Below, piece by piece: positions 9,084 through 17,138 of a stretch of 64,000 bases of DNA. The notes beneath the pieces are model-generated. The model was not told the DNA's origin. It made no database searches and saw nothing but the letters and a program-made list of their open reading frames with translations. The position numbers and the translations under genes are program-made. Source of the DNA: Falsochrobactrum shanghaiense (GTDB lineage: Bacteria; Pseudomonadota; Alphaproteobacteria; Rhizobiales; Rhizobiaceae); the NCBI RefSeq assembly GCF_003149535.1, contig NZ_QGDB01000002.1:310001-374000 (forward strand), written 5' to 3'. Position 1 is the stretch's first letter. Each line of letters starts with the position of its first letter.

Positions 9084-12000
9084 TGCTCACTTCCTCTTTA
9101 TGATTCACCGCCACGGATTCTTCCTTTCCGCGTACAAGCTTCATTATAAAGACAAAGAATACCGGAACGAAATAAACCGCAAAGACCGTTGCCGAAATCA
9201 TCCCACCCAGAACACCGGTGCCGATGGCGTTCTGGCTTGCGGCGCTTGCGCCGCTTGCGATGGCAAGCGGAACGACACCGAGGCTGAAAGCAAGCGATGT
9301 CATCAGGATGGGGCGGAAGCGCAGTTTGCAGGCTTCGACCGTGGCATCGAGAAGCGACATTCCGTCGGCATAGAGATCCTTGGCGAATTCGACGATCAGG
9401 ATCGCATTTTTCGCCGATAGCCCGATAATCGTGATCATGCCGACCTTGAAATAGACGTCGTTGGGCATGTCGCGCATCATGACGGCGAGAACCGCGCCGA
9501 TGATGCCGAGCGGAACCACGAGCATGACCGAAAGCGGGATGGACCAGCTTTCATAAAGGGCTGCCAGCAAAAGGAAAATGAACAGGACCGTCAGGCCCAT
9601 GAGGAAGGGCGCCTGATTGCCGGACTGGATTTCCTGCAGGGACTGGCCGGACCATTCATAGCCGAAGCCGTCCGGCAAGTTGGCGGCGAGCCGTTCCATT
9701 TCTGCAATCGCCGCGCCGGAAGAATAACCCGGAGCCGAGTTGCCGCTGATACGGACAGCCGGATAGCCGTTGTAACCGACGACCTGCAATGGCCCCTTGG
9801 TCCACTCCACATTGGCAAAGGCGCGCAGCGGCACCATGCCGTTATTTGCATTGGGCACATTGAGTTCGAGAATATCGTCCGCAGACATACGATTGTTCTC
9901 ATCGGCCTGAATGGTCACGCGCTGCATGCGTCCCGCATTGGGGAAGTCGTTGATATAGGCCGAGCCGAGATTGCCGGAAATCGTCGAATTGATGCTGGCG
10001 AAAGTCACGCCGAACGTATTCGCCTTTTCACGGTCGATATTGATAATCAGCTGCGCGCCAGCGGGCATGCCTTCGATGCGCATGCCCGTCAGGACAGGGC
10101 TTTGTGCCGCAGCCGCCATGAACTGGTCGGTTGCCAGTGCAAGGGCGGTTTGTCCCGCGCCTGAGCGGTCCTGAAGACGGAAGCTGAAGCCGCCGGCATT
10201 GCCAAGGCCCTGAATAGGCGGAGGCGAAAGCGCGAAGGCTATGGCATCGCGGATTTGAAAGAGCTTTCCATTTACCCGCTGCGCCAGCGCCTGCGCCGAA
10301 TTGTCGGCGTCACGTTCGCTCCAGTCCTTCAGGGTAATGAAGGCGAGGCCCGCATTGTCACCGAAACCGGAGAAGCTGAACCCATTGATAAGGGTGCGGT
10401 TGTCGACGGCGGGTTCCTCAGCGAAGATTTGATCCACTTCTTCCATGACCGCGTCGGTCCGGTTCGTGCTCGATTCCGCCGGGGTTTGCATATCGACGAT
10501 GATAAAGCCCTGATCTTCGTTCGGCAGGAAGGAGGAGGGCAAGCCCATGAAGAGATAGGCCAGACCGCCGACGAGCACGACATAGATCAACATGAAGCGG
10601 CCTGCGCGACGTACAACCCAGTCGACGCCATTGGAGTATTTTCTGGTGCCTGCCTCGAAACGGCGGTTGAACCAGCCGAAGAACCCCTTCTTCTCGTGGT
10701 GTCCGGGAGCGATCGGCTTGAGGAAGCTTGCGCATAGCGCCGGGGTAAGCGACAGCGCCAGAAAACCGGAGAACAGGATGGAGACGACCATCGTCAGGCT
10801 GAACTGCTGATAGATAATGCCAACAGCGCCGGGGAAGAAGGCCATGGGGATGAAGACGGCGGTCAGCACCAGAGTGATGCCGACGATCGCACCGGAAATC
10901 TGCCCCATCGCCTTGCGGGTCGCGTCGCGCGGCGAGAGACCTTCCTCGGCCATGATGCGCTCGACATTTTCCACCACGACAATCGCGTCGTCGACCAGAA
11001 TGCCGATGGCGAGCACCATGGCAAACATCGTGAGCACGTTGATGGAGAAGCCGCTGGCATACATGACCGCGCAGGTTCCCAGCAAGGCGACCGGAACCAC
11101 CAGCGACGGGATGATCGTGTAGCGGAAATTCTGAAGGAAGATGAACATCACCACGAACACGAGAAGCATGGCTTCGATGAGCGTGTGAATGACCTTCTCG
11201 ATGGAAACCGCGACGAAAGGCGAGGTGTCATAAGGAATCTGATATTCCAGACCGGCGGGGAAGAATGTCGCCAGTTCCGCCATTTTCGCGCGCACGGCAG
11301 AAGCAGTTTCCATTGCATTGCCCGATGGGGAAAGCTGGATACCGATGGCGGCGGCGGGCTTGCCGTTGATTCTTGTCGAGAAGTTGTAGGTTTCCGCACC
11401 CACTTCGATGCGCGCTACGTCGCGCAGGCGCACGGAAGAACCATCCGGGTTGGCGCGCAGCACGATCGCTCCGAATTCCTCGGGCGATGTGAGCTGGCCC
11501 TTCACCAGTACGGTTGCCGATATTTGCTGGTTGATCGGGTTGGGGCGCGCGCCGATACGGCCAGCCGCCACCTGCGCGTTCTGCGAGGCAATCGCGTTGC
11601 TGATGTCGGCGGCAGAAAGATTAAGCCCCACCATCTTGTCGGGGTCGATCCAGATGCGCATGGCGCGCTGGCTTGCGAAAACCTGCGCGCGGCCGACGCC
11701 GTCAATACGCTGGATTTCGCCCAGAACGTTACGATTGAGATAGTCGCCCAGCCCAACGGCGTCGAGATTGCCGTCCTCGGAGATCAGCGCGACCATCATC
11801 AGGAAGCTGCTGCCGGCCTCCTGAACCTGAACGCCCTGCTGCTTGACGACTTGCGGCAGGCGCGCTTCCACGCGGCGCACGGCATTCTGCACGTCAATGG
11901 ATGCCTTGGCGGAATCCGTCCCCGGTTCGAAGGTTGCGTTGATCTGGACCAGACCGGTGGCATTTGAAGTCGATTCAAAATAGATCAGGCCGTCGACGCT

Positions 12001-12210
12001 GTTGAGTTCCTGCTCGATCGGCGAGGTGACGCTCTGATAGACATCCTCGGGAGATGCGCCCGCATAGGTCGTATAGATCGATATTTGCGGCGGCGCCACG
12101 TTTGGATATTGCGCGACAGGAAGCATCGGGATTGCGAGAACTCCGGCAATCATGATGAAAATCGCTACGACCCAGGCAAAGATCGGCCTGGTGATAAAAA
12201 ACTGTGCCAT
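9064..12210 (-). CDS. bepE: RND multidrug efflux transporter, AcrB/BepE type
   Basis: A 1048-residue inner-membrane RND pump of the HAE1 family, full length. It starts MAQFFITRPIFAWVVAIF, has the proton-relay aspartates in GILVDDAIVVVENVERIM (transmembrane helix 4) and the conserved lysine in GLSAKNAILIVEFAKDL (helix 10). Two large periplasmic loops follow helices 1 and 7. It exports amphiphilic drugs and toxic compounds through a TolC-type outer membrane channel not encoded here. The start is 12 bases after the adaptor stop and the 3' end overlaps the repressor gene by 20 bases. The closest named relatives I recognise are AcrB and Brucella BepE; exact orthology is inferred. Confidence 0.92.
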   Translation of the reverse strand: MAQFFITRPIFAWVVAIFIMIAGVLAIPMLPVAQYPNVAPPQISIYTTYAGASPEDVYQSVTSPIEQELNSVDGLIYFESTSNATGLVQINATFEPGTDSAKASIDVQNAVRRVEARLPQVVKQQGVQVQEAGSSFLMMVALISEDGNLDAVGLGDYLNRNVLGEIQRIDGVGRAQVFASQRAMRIWIDPDKMVGLNLSAADISNAIASQNAQVAAGRIGARPNPINQQISATVLVKGQLTSPEEFGAIVLRANPDGSSVRLRDVARIEVGAETYNFSTRINGKPAAAIGIQLSPSGNAMETASAVRAKMAELATFFPAGLEYQIPYDTSPFVAVSIEKVIHTLIEAMLLVFVVMFIFLQNFRYTIIPSLVVPVALLGTCAVMYASGFSINVLTMFAMVLAIGILVDDAIVVVENVERIMAEEGLSPRDATRKAMGQISGAIVGITLVLTAVFIPMAFFPGAVGIIYQQFSLTMVVSILFSGFLALSLTPALCASFLKPIAPGHHEKKGFFGWFNRRFEAGTRKYSNGVDWVVRRAGRFMLIYVVLVGGLAYLFMGLPSSFLPNEDQGFIIVDMQTPAESSTNRTDAVMEEVDQIFAEEPAVDNRTLINGFSFSGFGDNAGLAFITLKDWSERDADNSAQALAQRVNGKLFQIRDAIAFALSPPPIQGLGNAGGFSFRLQDRSGAGQTALALATDQFMAAAAQSPVLTGMRIEGMPAGAQLIINIDREKANTFGVTFASINSTISGNLGSAYINDFPNAGRMQRVTIQADENNRMSADDILELNVPNANNGMVPLRAFANVEWTKGPLQVVGYNGYPAVRISGNSAPGYSSGAAIAEMERLAANLPDGFGYEWSGQSLQEIQSGNQAPFLMGLTVLFIFLLLAALYESWSIPLSVMLVVPLGIIGAVLAVMMRDMPNDVYFKVGMITIIGLSAKNAILIVEFAKDLYADGMSLLDATVEACKLRFRPILMTSLAFSLGVVPLAIASGASAASQNAIGTGVLGGMISATVFAVYFVPVFFVFIMKLVRGKEESVAVNHKEEVSNAANES

Positions 12211-12222
12211 GAATTATCCGCC

Positions 12223-13413
12223 TTACTTAGCAGTCGCAGCTTCGGTGGCCTCGGAGGCAGCGGGATCGTTTTCCGTCAGTTGATCCGGTTTCCACGGCTG
12301 GGGATCGACGGTCGCTCCGGGCGCGGTCTTCTGGAAGCCTTCGGCGACCACGCGCTCGCCCTCTTTCAACCCTTGCGTGACAACGACGCGGTCTCCAACA
12401 TTGCGACCGAGAATGACCTGACGCTGCTCGACCGCGTTGTCGTCATTGACGACCAGCAGACGCGCTGCGCCGCTGGCGTCGCGCTGGACCGCCTGTTGCG
12501 GAATGGCGATGGCTGCGGTTTCGATGCCCTGTTCGATGAGAACGCGAACATACATGCCCGGCAGCAGATCGCCGTCAGGGTTGGGGAATTCGCCGCGCAA
12601 TGTCACCTGTCCGGTGCTGGCATCCACAGCCGCCTCGGAAAACAGCAAACGGCCAATATGCGGATATGCGCTGCCATCATCGAACAACAATTGCACTTCC
12701 GCCTCATTGGGACCGGTCATCAACTGGCCGTCCTGCAACGCCTTGCGAAGGCGGATCAGTTCATTGACCGGCTGGGTGAAGTCGGCATAAATCGGATCGA
12801 GCTGCTGGATGGTGGCGAGGTTTTCGGAACTGCTGGAACTAACCAGTGCGCCCTCTGTAATCAGCGCGCGCCCGATACGTCCGCTGATTGGGGCAGTGAC
12901 CTGCGAATAATCCAGATTGAGGCGCGCCTCTGCAAGACCCGCTTCGGCAGCTGCGACTTCCGCTTCCGCCATGGCCTGTTCGGCGATGGCATTATCAAAG
13001 CCCTGCTGCGAGGAAACATTCGATTTACGGAGCTGCTCCTGCCTGTGCGCATTCTGGTTGGCCTGAAGCAGTGCAGCCTGGGCGCGGCGCAAGGTTGCTT
13101 CCGCGCTATCGACCCTTACCTCAAACGGGCGGGGATCGATGCGATAGAGCACGTCGCCCTTTTCCACTTGTGAGCCTTGCTCGAATACGCGCTCGATAAC
13201 GATACCGGAAACCCGTGGACGAACTTCGGCAAGGCGCGTGGGCGCTATGCGCCCGGGCAATTGATTGGTGATAGGCAAGGTGGAAGGCGTAACCGTTACG
13301 ACCCCGACAGCCACTGGCGGGGGTGTTTGCGCTGCCTGGGATTGATCTTCTTTCTGGCAACCGGCAAGGAGGACGACGCCAGCAAGAAAGAGTGCGGTAT
13401 ATCTGAAATTCAT
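12223..13413 (-). CDS. bepD: RND efflux periplasmic adaptor lipoprotein (BepD/AcrA type)
   Basis: A 396-residue membrane fusion protein. It has a lipoprotein signal, MNFRYTALFLAGVVLLAGC, with Cys19 as lipidation site, then a short Pro-rich linker, the barrel-sandwich halves, a coiled-coil hairpin at about residues 100-170 rich in Ala, Glu and Gln, and a C-terminal Glu/Ala-rich tail. It bridges the pump to the outer-membrane channel. It is the first gene of the operon, and the inverted repeat 13448-13465 lies 35 bases before its start, suggesting repression by the TetR protein encoded at the operon's end. Confidence 0.9.
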   Translation of the reverse strand: MNFRYTALFLAGVVLLAGCQKEDQSQAAQTPPPVAVGVVTVTPSTLPITNQLPGRIAPTRLAEVRPRVSGIVIERVFEQGSQVEKGDVLYRIDPRPFEVRVDSAEATLRRAQAALLQANQNAHRQEQLRKSNVSSQQGFDNAIAEQAMAEAEVAAAEAGLAEARLNLDYSQVTAPISGRIGRALITEGALVSSSSSENLATIQQLDPIYADFTQPVNELIRLRKALQDGQLMTGPNEAEVQLLFDDGSAYPHIGRLLFSEAAVDASTGQVTLRGEFPNPDGDLLPGMYVRVLIEQGIETAAIAIPQQAVQRDASGAARLLVVNDDNAVEQRQVILGRNVGDRVVVTQGLKEGERVVAEGFQKTAPGATVDPQPWKPDQLTENDPAASEATEAATAK

Positions 13414-13447
13414 TAGTCTTCAATCTCCACGGGAGCGGCTTTGGGTA

Positions 13448-13465
13448 ACATACAGACGAGTATGT
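13448..13465. promoter_or_regulatory. Candidate TetR operator upstream of the efflux operon
   Basis: ACATAC-AGACGA-GTATGT, perfect 6-base arms around a 6-base spacer and a second TAT step (TATGTATATA) to the right. The half site resembles the ACATACA elements bound by AcrR/TtgR-type repressors. It sits 35 bases upstream of bepD, where a promoter would be expected. Confidence 0.65.
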
Positions 13466-13934
13466 ATATAGTCGTAAGCTGGACCGCAACTTTAAACTTG
13501 GAAGACACAGGAATGTGAAAAGCTGTCTGTGAAGAACGTTTTTATTTGGCAAGCCATTGTTTAAAAACGGAAATAAACCCTTCATACGGCGCGCTTATGC
13601 GCATTTTCTCAAACGGGGGAACAAAATTTATATCGCACCGTTTAACTGCCAAGAGCAGCGGCCGTGTCAACCGAACGCGACGGCATGGAAAACATGGGAA
13701 TTTTTTCGGTTTCTTCCCGTGGCCAACGAAATGGCAGACGAGTTCTTGTCCCGTCCGACCGTTGCTCGCCATATTCGATCAGCGAAATAACCAAGACGGT
13801 TTTGGGCGCATGAGCGCCTCGTCTGGTCAATTTTCGTCGATGGATGTATAGTTGACGGATGATACGGGCCTCACCTGTCGACTTATATATCGTCAGATCA
13901 TGTTGAGAGCCGCGATGCAACGGAGGAAGTTGCC
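13466..13934. other. Non-coding gap between the efflux operon and the DUF2189 gene
   Basis: About 470 bases. Short frames exist on both strands (for example 13542-13772) but overlap each other, show no family motif and lack ribosome sites, so I see no gene. The right end carries CGGAGGAAG, the ribosome site of the DUF2189 gene. A small hairpin GGCGC-ATGA-GCGCC lies at about 13806-13819. Confidence 0.5.
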
Positions 13935-14765
13935 ATGAATCAATTTCATGTATTCGCTGGAAGTGAGCCGATAGCCGAATATCCGAATGTAAGGAGAATT
14001 CATCCTCGTGATGTACTGGCCGCACTGAGCGAAGGGTTTGAGGATTTTTGGGCAAAGCCCTCACATTACGTATTCCTGTGCCTGATCTATCCGCTGGCCG
14101 GGCTGCTTATTACCTATTGGAGTACAAATGCAAACGGGCTGCCCTTGCTGTTTCCGCTGATGTCGGGATTTGCGCTCATCGGTCCATTTGCCGCCATTGG
14201 TCTGTATGAAATCAGCCGGCGGCGCGAAATGAACGAGGACACATCCTGGAGCCATGCTTTCGAAGTGTGGCATTCACCATCGGTTCCATCCATTCTGGCA
14301 ATCGGCGCTTTGCTGGTCGCCGTTTTCATCGCCTGGCTGGTCGTGGCGCAAGCCCTTTATGTCCACCTGTTCGGCCCCGTTCCGCCTGCTTCGCTGTCGG
14401 CATTGCTGGATCAGCTTGCAAACACACCGCAGGGACAGCAATTGTTCTGGACGGGCAATGCCATCGGCCTCGGCTTTGCATTGTTCACGCTTTGCACGAC
14501 GATTGTCGCTTTTCCATTGTTGCTTGACCGGGACGTGGGAGCTGCCGTTGCAATCCAGACATCAGTGCGGGTGTTCTTCCGCAACCCGGTAGAGTGCCTG
14601 CTATGGGCTGCGATAGTCGTTGCCTTGCTGGTGGTGGGATTTGCGACATTTCTGGTCGGGCTGGCGATTGTGATACCTGTACTTGGCCACGCCACATGGC
14701 ATTTCTATCGCAAAACTGTCGAGGCACCACAAAGGCGTTTCACGCTTTCGCAGGAAAGGCTCTAA
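13935..14765 (+). CDS. DUF2189 integral membrane protein
   Basis: A 276-residue protein with six probable membrane segments, matching the DUF2189 family of Rhizobiales and other proteobacteria. The conserved N-terminal part is HPRDVLAALSEGFEDFWAKPSHYVFLCLIYPL without a signal peptide, and the C-terminal helix pair ends GLAIVIPVLGHATWHFYRK. A strong GGAGGAAG ribosome site lies eight bases before the ATG. Function is unknown. It stands alone, between the efflux operon and the tRNA-Cys element, and its stop lies 33 bases before the left attachment repeat. Confidence 0.8.
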   Translation: MNQFHVFAGSEPIAEYPNVRRIHPRDVLAALSEGFEDFWAKPSHYVFLCLIYPLAGLLITYWSTNANGLPLLFPLMSGFALIGPFAAIGLYEISRRREMNEDTSWSHAFEVWHSPSVPSILAIGALLVAVFIAWLVVAQALYVHLFGPVPPASLSALLDQLANTPQGQQLFWTGNAIGLGFALFTLCTTIVAFPLLLDRDVGAAVAIQTSVRVFFRNPVECLLWAAIVVALLVVGFATFLVGLAIVIPVLGHATWHFYRKTVEAPQRRFTLSQERL

Positions 14766-14797
14766 TAGAAACAAAACTGATTGATGAGAAAAAAAGC

Positions 14798-14816
14798 TTG
14801 GAGGCCTCGGCCGGAA
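14798..14816. repeat. Left attachment-site repeat (tRNA-Cys 3'-end duplicate)
   Basis: TTGGAGGCCTCGGCCGGAA, identical over 19 bases to 17139-17157. The similarity to the tRNA stops after the final AA, so no complete tRNA exists here. It marks the distal end of the integrated element. Confidence 0.9.
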
Positions 14817-14856
14817 GGAACTTAATAAGTGTTCTCAATTGCTTGGGGTGGGGAAT

Positions 14857-14919
14857 TGCCACACTTCGCTTCAACAGTTATCTTTAAATATCAAAGGCCT
14901 CTGCCACACCGTGCCACAC
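14857..14919. repeat. Three TGCCACAC direct repeats, candidate integrase arm sites
   Basis: TGCCACAC occurs at 14857-14864, 14902-14909 and 14912-14919; the last two are exactly 10 bases apart, one helical turn. They lie between the left att repeat and the integrase stop codon, where arm-type binding sites of tyrosine recombinases are usually found. The role is inferred from position only. Confidence 0.45.
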
Positions 14920-15432
14920 CTATTCTGGTTCACCGGAGGCCAATAATTTATGTCCTACACCATCCCAATTGATCTTTGCAACGGCGCTTCTTGCCAATCG
15001 GGCGCGCTCCGCATTTCGGGTATAGACTTTTGAGGTTTTAGCATCTCTCCAGCCGAACATAGCCTCTAGCATGTTGTCCGTTGCCTCATTGTGGGCCTGA
15101 TCCGTTGCCAGCCCTTTGCGGACAGAATGAGACGTTAGGTGAGGTAATCCTGCTTGGCGAAACCAGTCTGATATTCTGTTTCCAAGGCCCTTCACCGAAA
15201 AAGGCTTTCCGAATTCAGTCTGCAAGTAGGTAAGGCCCGTGATTGTTTGCTGGTCGAGTACGGCAAGTAGGATTGGGTGGATTGGTATCACTATATCAAC
15301 CGGCGTTCTGTTCCGGTTCTTAAATAAGCGCAGACGGAATTCATCGATCTTCCTGTGCTGTGGGCCAAGCAAGGCCAGATCCGATACCCGTAATCCTGTA
15401 TACATGCTTATGGACAGGTAACCGGCGTACAT
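14920..15432 (-). pseudogene. Tyrosine recombinase (phage integrase), C-terminal fragment
   Basis: About 170 residues of the catalytic domain remain. The catalytic arginine is in YTGLRVSDLALL, the H-x-x-R box is TSHSVRKGLATD, the later His/Trp position is GWRDAKTS, and the nucleophile tyrosine is in KVYTRNAERARLAR near the C-terminus. The core-binding and N-terminal domains are missing: upstream of about 15432 the sequence turns into a phage structural gene read on the opposite strand. The frame stays open to 15783 by chance, so an automatic call would give a 287-residue protein, but the first 115 or so residues are antisense phage DNA. No function is expected. Confidence 0.85.
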
Positions 15433-15765
15433 ACCTGCGTGGCGATGGATGCTACTAATGGCCGAAATGTTCTCGGCATTACTGAGGCGAGCGTCGTTCT
15501 CCCGCGTCCGGGTGACACGTACGGGCAGTACGATAATGTCGGTATCTGCGAATCCGGTATGATCGGTGTTCTTCTCGGAGCTAACGTCACCAAGGGCGCA
15601 AAGGCCCGCTTCAACACCGCAGATGGCACTTGGACCGGCGCTGCACAGTCCGCCACCGTTGTCACCATCCCCGGCGCTCAGTTCGAGGAAGATGGCACGA
15701 GCGGCGCTGTCGGCGCTGTCCGTTATCGCCGTCCGGTTCCTTCTCTCTCTGTTTCGGGGGCTTAA
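15433..15765 (+). pseudogene. Phage structural (capsid-cement-like) protein fragment
   Basis: About 110 residues, read opposite to the neighbouring fragments. Segments such as NGRNVLGITEASVVLPRP, GDTYGQYDNVGICESG, VTKGAKARFNTADGTW and TIPGAQFEEDG look like small phage capsid-decoration or cement proteins, in which a VTKGD-type turn and an IPGA-x-F motif recur. The 5' part is missing at the junction with the integrase fragment near 15433 and the frame ends at TAA 15763-15765. The family call is by eye and tentative; that it is phage-derived coding DNA without its own start region is better supported. Confidence 0.5.
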
Positions 15766-15767
15766 TA

Positions 15768-15883
15768 CGGGTCCGTGGCACATTCAGATGCTTGGCGAGT
15801 GCACCGGCGCTCATACCAAGAGGAGCTAGGTATTCTTCACGAAGGATTTCACCGGGATGGACCGGGGGGAGTATGCTGGTCAT
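15768..15883 (-). pseudogene. HigA/VapI-type XRE antitoxin, N-terminal fragment
   Basis: Starts MTSILPPVHPGEILREEYLA, continues PLGMSAGALAKHLNVPRTRI, which is the conserved N-terminus of the HigA antitoxin family, then runs into the phage fragment near base 15768 and loses all similarity (the frame continues as KPPKQREKEPDG). Only the first helices of the DNA-binding domain remain, of about 95-100 residues normally. No HigB toxin gene is present upstream, where the HicB gene ends. It is a remnant. Confidence 0.75.
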
Positions 15884-15909
15884 GGCTTCTTTCTTTCAGT
15901 GGTAATCGG

Positions 15910-16254
15910 TTAGGCGGCTATATTCCCAGCAGCTTTATCAAGGGCTTCTTCGGCCCATTGATTAAGGCTCTTGCCGGAAAGCTCAGCGGCGATTGCTGCC
16001 TTTCGATGAACGTCTGGGCTGACACGAAACATCATCTTGCCGGAATATGGCTTTTGAGGCTCTTTGCCAACTTTGGCGCAAGTTTCAAGGTAGTCTTCTA
16101 CGGCTTCATGAAAGGCGGAACGAAGTTCATCGACGCTATCGGCGTGAAAGCCAACTCCATCGCGAATGCCTGCGATCTGGCCGAAAAGAATACCGTCCTC
16201 ATCGTCATATTCGATACGGGCAGAATAACCCTTGTAGGTCATGACATTACTCAT
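15910..16254 (-). CDS. hicB: HicB family antitoxin
   Basis: A 114-residue protein with both HicB modules: the degenerate RNase H-like domain (MTYKGYSARIEYDDEDGILF, then GFHADSVDELRSAFHEAVEDY) and a C-terminal ribbon-helix-helix, MMFRVSPDVHRKAAIAAELS followed by GKSLNQWAEEALDKA, for DNA binding and autoregulation. Its ATG overlaps the stop of the upstream hicA gene by four bases (ATGA), the usual toxin-antitoxin coupling. It should bind and neutralise the HicA-like mRNA interferase. It lies inside the tRNA-Cys element and, unlike its neighbours there, is intact. Confidence 0.85.
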   Translation of the reverse strand: MSNVMTYKGYSARIEYDDEDGILFGQIAGIRDGVGFHADSVDELRSAFHEAVEDYLETCAKVGKEPQKPYSGKMMFRVSPDVHRKAAIAAELSGKSLNQWAEEALDKAAGNIAA

Positions 16255-16505
16255 GGCTCAACTCCTAACCTAATCAGAAAGGCGCGGGCAGCGCGGACCT
16301 GATACCGTTTCGCTTCTTTAGCAGGGTGCGGGCGGTGAAAGCTTTCTATCTCGCCGTTCATCTCAAAACGGACGCGAGAGCCGTTGCCTTCGATGGCCTG
16401 ACACCCAACCGCAAGCAGAAGGCTTTCAACAGCCGCCCATTCGATGGTGCCGGACACCGGGTCTTTGAATATGGCGGCGAGTGTCTTTTTCTGCTTGCTA
16501 TTCAT
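16251..16505 (-). CDS. hicA: HicA-like toxin (mRNA interferase)
   Basis: An 84-residue protein of the HicA-like group: an N-terminal helix (MNSKQKKTLAAIFKDP), the WAAVESLLLAVGC segment, strands SRVRFEMNGEIESFHRPHP with the candidate catalytic His, and KRYQVRAARAFLIRLGV at the end. HicA toxins use a double-stranded RNA-binding fold to cut mRNA. It is longer than the canonical 58-70 residues but matches variants that pair with HicB proteins. It is the first gene of the pair and an inverted repeat spans its start codon. Confidence 0.8.
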   Translation of the reverse strand: MNSKQKKTLAAIFKDPVSGTIEWAAVESLLLAVGCQAIEGNGSRVRFEMNGEIESFHRPHPAKEAKRYQVRAARAFLIRLGVEP

Positions 16506-16513
16506 GCTAGCAA
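16495..16513. promoter_or_regulatory. Inverted repeat over the hicA start
   Basis: TTGCTA-TTCATGC-TAGCAA, perfect 6-base arms around the hicA initiation codon. Its position suits autoregulation by the HicB ribbon-helix-helix domain, though this is inference. Confidence 0.4.
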
Positions 16514-16646
16514 TATAGACCGATTAAATGAAAATGCAAGCATAAAGCGATAGCACAACAGAGCGCCCTACGAGGATTAAAGCCCATGCGCATATCAGCA
16601 AACGAAAGCGATTCTGGCTACACTGAAAACGGCGGGGCTGCTGGGG

Positions 16647-16955
16647 ATGAATGAAATGCCAGATCACGAAAACGATTTGCGCGCCCGCGTCGTCGGGCTG
16701 GAACATAGCGTACAGTCAAATAGCCAGCGTCTCACAACAATCGAAACATGGCAGAGACAACGGGAAATTGACAGCGCCCGTAATGATGAAAAGTGGGTAG
16801 CGATGGAAGCCCGGATTGATGCGCGGTTTTCAGGGCTGGAAAGCTCAAACAAGAATATTCAATCCACGCTGTCACGAATCAACTGGATGGTTATCGGCGC
16901 ATTGGTGGCCGCTGTGATGACGTTTATCGTGGCAGGCGGACTGAATAAGATTTGA
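16647..16955 (+). CDS. Small coiled-coil protein with C-terminal membrane anchor (holin-like)
   Basis: A 102-residue protein. Residues 1-70 are polar and heptad-rich (DLRARVVGLEHSVQSNSQRL, then TTIETWQRQREIDSARNDEK), followed by a single membrane helix INWMVIGALVAAVMTFIVAG near the C-terminus. This layout matches small phage proteins of the haemolysin XhlA/holin-associated kind. GGGG lies just before the ATG. The preceding 140 bases (16506-16646) hold the hicA promoter and a 22-codon frame, MRISANESDSGYTENG, at 16586-16654 that resembles the start of a longer phage gene and overlaps this one. Function is not established. Confidence 0.6.
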   Translation: MNEMPDHENDLRARVVGLEHSVQSNSQRLTTIETWQRQREIDSARNDEKWVAMEARIDARFSGLESSNKNIQSTLSRINWMVIGALVAAVMTFIVAGGLNKI

Positions 16956-16986
16956 GGGTTGCAACAAATGGAGAACAAATTAACGC

Positions 16987-17080
16987 TTCATGTCGCATTC
17001 CATGTTGCGCGGATCAGCCAGAGATCATTGTAACTAGTTGTAATTGCAGAGAGTCTATCTGTAACAGACCGCGACATGAA
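16987..17080. repeat. Long-range inverted repeat near the right element end
   Basis: TTCATGTCGC (16987-16996) and GCGACATGAA (17071-17080) are perfect 10-base complements 74 bases apart, between the last element gene and the tRNA. Also here, TAGTTGTAA-type words recur (about 17026-17043, and on the other strand near 17108-17118). Recombinase or excisionase binding sites are possible; nothing else is seen in 16956-17138. Confidence 0.4.
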
Positions 17081-17138
17081 TTAGGGCCGAAATATGAGGC
17101 CCGTTCGTTACAACTATTTGTATTTGTTGGATAAATTA

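Noticed and set aside
13542..13851. Short frames on both strands between bepD and the DUF2189 gene
   Set aside because: They overlap each other, lack ribosome sites and resemble no family.
14920..15783. A complete 287-residue integrase
   Set aside because: Only the last 170 or so residues have recombinase motifs; the N-terminal part is the antisense of a phage structural fragment, so it is annotated as a pseudogene.
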